Positions 6,454 through 6,561 of a stretch of 6,561 bases of DNA are shown one piece after another; position 1 is the first letter of the stretch; each line of letters begins with the position of its first letter. The notes under the pieces were generated by a model that saw only the letters and a list, made by a program, of their open reading frames with translations, was not told the origin of the DNA and searched no databases. The stretch lies in contig CAMCFW010000121.1 in the NCBI GenBank assembly GCA_945874195.1, positions 1-6,561 of the forward strand, written 5' to 3'. The position numbers were made by a program, and so were the translations under genes. This DNA comes from Chryseobacterium gleum (GTDB lineage Bacteria; Bacteroidota; Bacteroidia; UBA10329).

Positions 6454-6474
6454 CCCCTCCTTAAAAAGGAGGGG
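6454..6474. repeat. 9-bp perfect hairpin within the composite element
   Basis: CCCCTCCTT pairs with AAGGAGGGG around AAA, 28 nt after the ketosynthase stop. It could stabilise or end the operon transcript, but no T-tract follows, so it is listed as a repeat rather than a terminator. Confidence 0.75.
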
Positions 6475-6514
6475 AGCTGGACATGCAGTCAAACATTTGA
6501 TCAGCGTGCCAGCT

Positions 6515-6534
6515 CTCCCCCTGAAAAGGGGGAG
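6515..6534. repeat. 8-bp hairpin with GAAA tetraloop within the composite element
   Basis: CTCCCCCT pairs with AGGGGGAG around a GAAA loop, a very stable RNA tetraloop type. It is followed immediately by the GGCC-GTA-GGCC mini-hairpin. Confidence 0.75.
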
Positions 6535-6561
6535 TGGCCGTAGGCCGAGGGGGTCCAAAGG

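Larger units (their letters stand above)
6441..6561. repeat. Composite inverted-repeat element (MITE-like or Bacteroidota spacer repeat), reaching the right edge
   Basis: The element comprises a perfect 9-bp hairpin (6454-6462 with 6466-6474, loop AAA), an 8-bp hairpin with a GAAA loop (6515-6522 with 6527-6534), and a 4-bp hairpin GGCC-GTA-GGCC (6536-6546). At larger scale, GGGGAGCTGGACATGC (6471-6486) is an imperfect inverted copy of 6504-6520 (GCGTGCCAGCT plus CTCCCC), and TGACCCCTCC (6451-6460) is inverted against GAGGGGGTCC (6547-6556). The whole can therefore fold into a long arm. No transposase is present. I recall similar CCCCTCC/GGAGGGG and GGCCGTAGGCCGAGGGGGT sequences as dispersed spacer repeats in Bacteroidota. 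Confidence 0.7.

Noticed and set aside
6454..6474. Intrinsic terminator for the ACP-KS operon
   Set aside because: The hairpin is strong, but no T-tract follows and it is part of a larger inverted-repeat element, so it is listed as a repeat.

Overview
The window reads as chromosomal DNA of a Bacteroidota (Flavobacteriia/Cryomorphaceae-like) bacterium. The support is an AsmA-like protein of the Bacteroidota type with a charged tail, a TPR/PD40/carboxypeptidase-regulatory/OmpA protein of a kind abundant in that phylum, an ACP + ketosynthase pair like those of flexirubin/aryl-polyene clusters, few Shine-Dalgarno sites, and short-period repeats I associate with Bacteroidota spacers. The taxon is an inference; there is no rRNA or other marker gene here.

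Layout. (1) 2-2194, + strand: 3' part of an AsmA-family gene whose start lies left of the window. (2) 2191-4206, +: an OmpA-family envelope protein that overlaps gene 1 by ATGA. Its signal-peptide region consists almost entirely of two arrays of 7-bp repeats. (3) 4217-4522, -: a DUF1272 cysteine-rich zinc-binding-type protein, convergent with gene 2 and 10 nt from it. (4) 4523-4960: a 438-nt divergent intergenic region with a 21-bp tandem repeat, a small hairpin and weak promoter-like sites. (5) 4961-5227 and 5232-6425, +: an acyl carrier protein and a beta-ketoacyl-ACP synthase with all catalytic residues, 4 nt apart and surely one operon. (6) 6441-6561: a composite inverted-repeat element running to or beyond the right edge.

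Genes 1 and 2 both act at the cell envelope (AsmA proteins in lipid/outer-membrane homeostasis, OmpA domain in peptidoglycan anchoring) and are probably translationally coupled. The ACP and KS form the core of a type II fatty-acid/polyketide-like elongation system, most plausibly for a specialised acyl chain such as an aryl polyene or dialkylresorcinol/flexirubin pigment, but the partner enzymes that would prove this are not in the window. The most unusual feature is the signal peptide of gene 2: a heptamer array encodes its n-region and a second, different heptamer array encodes its hydrophobic core.
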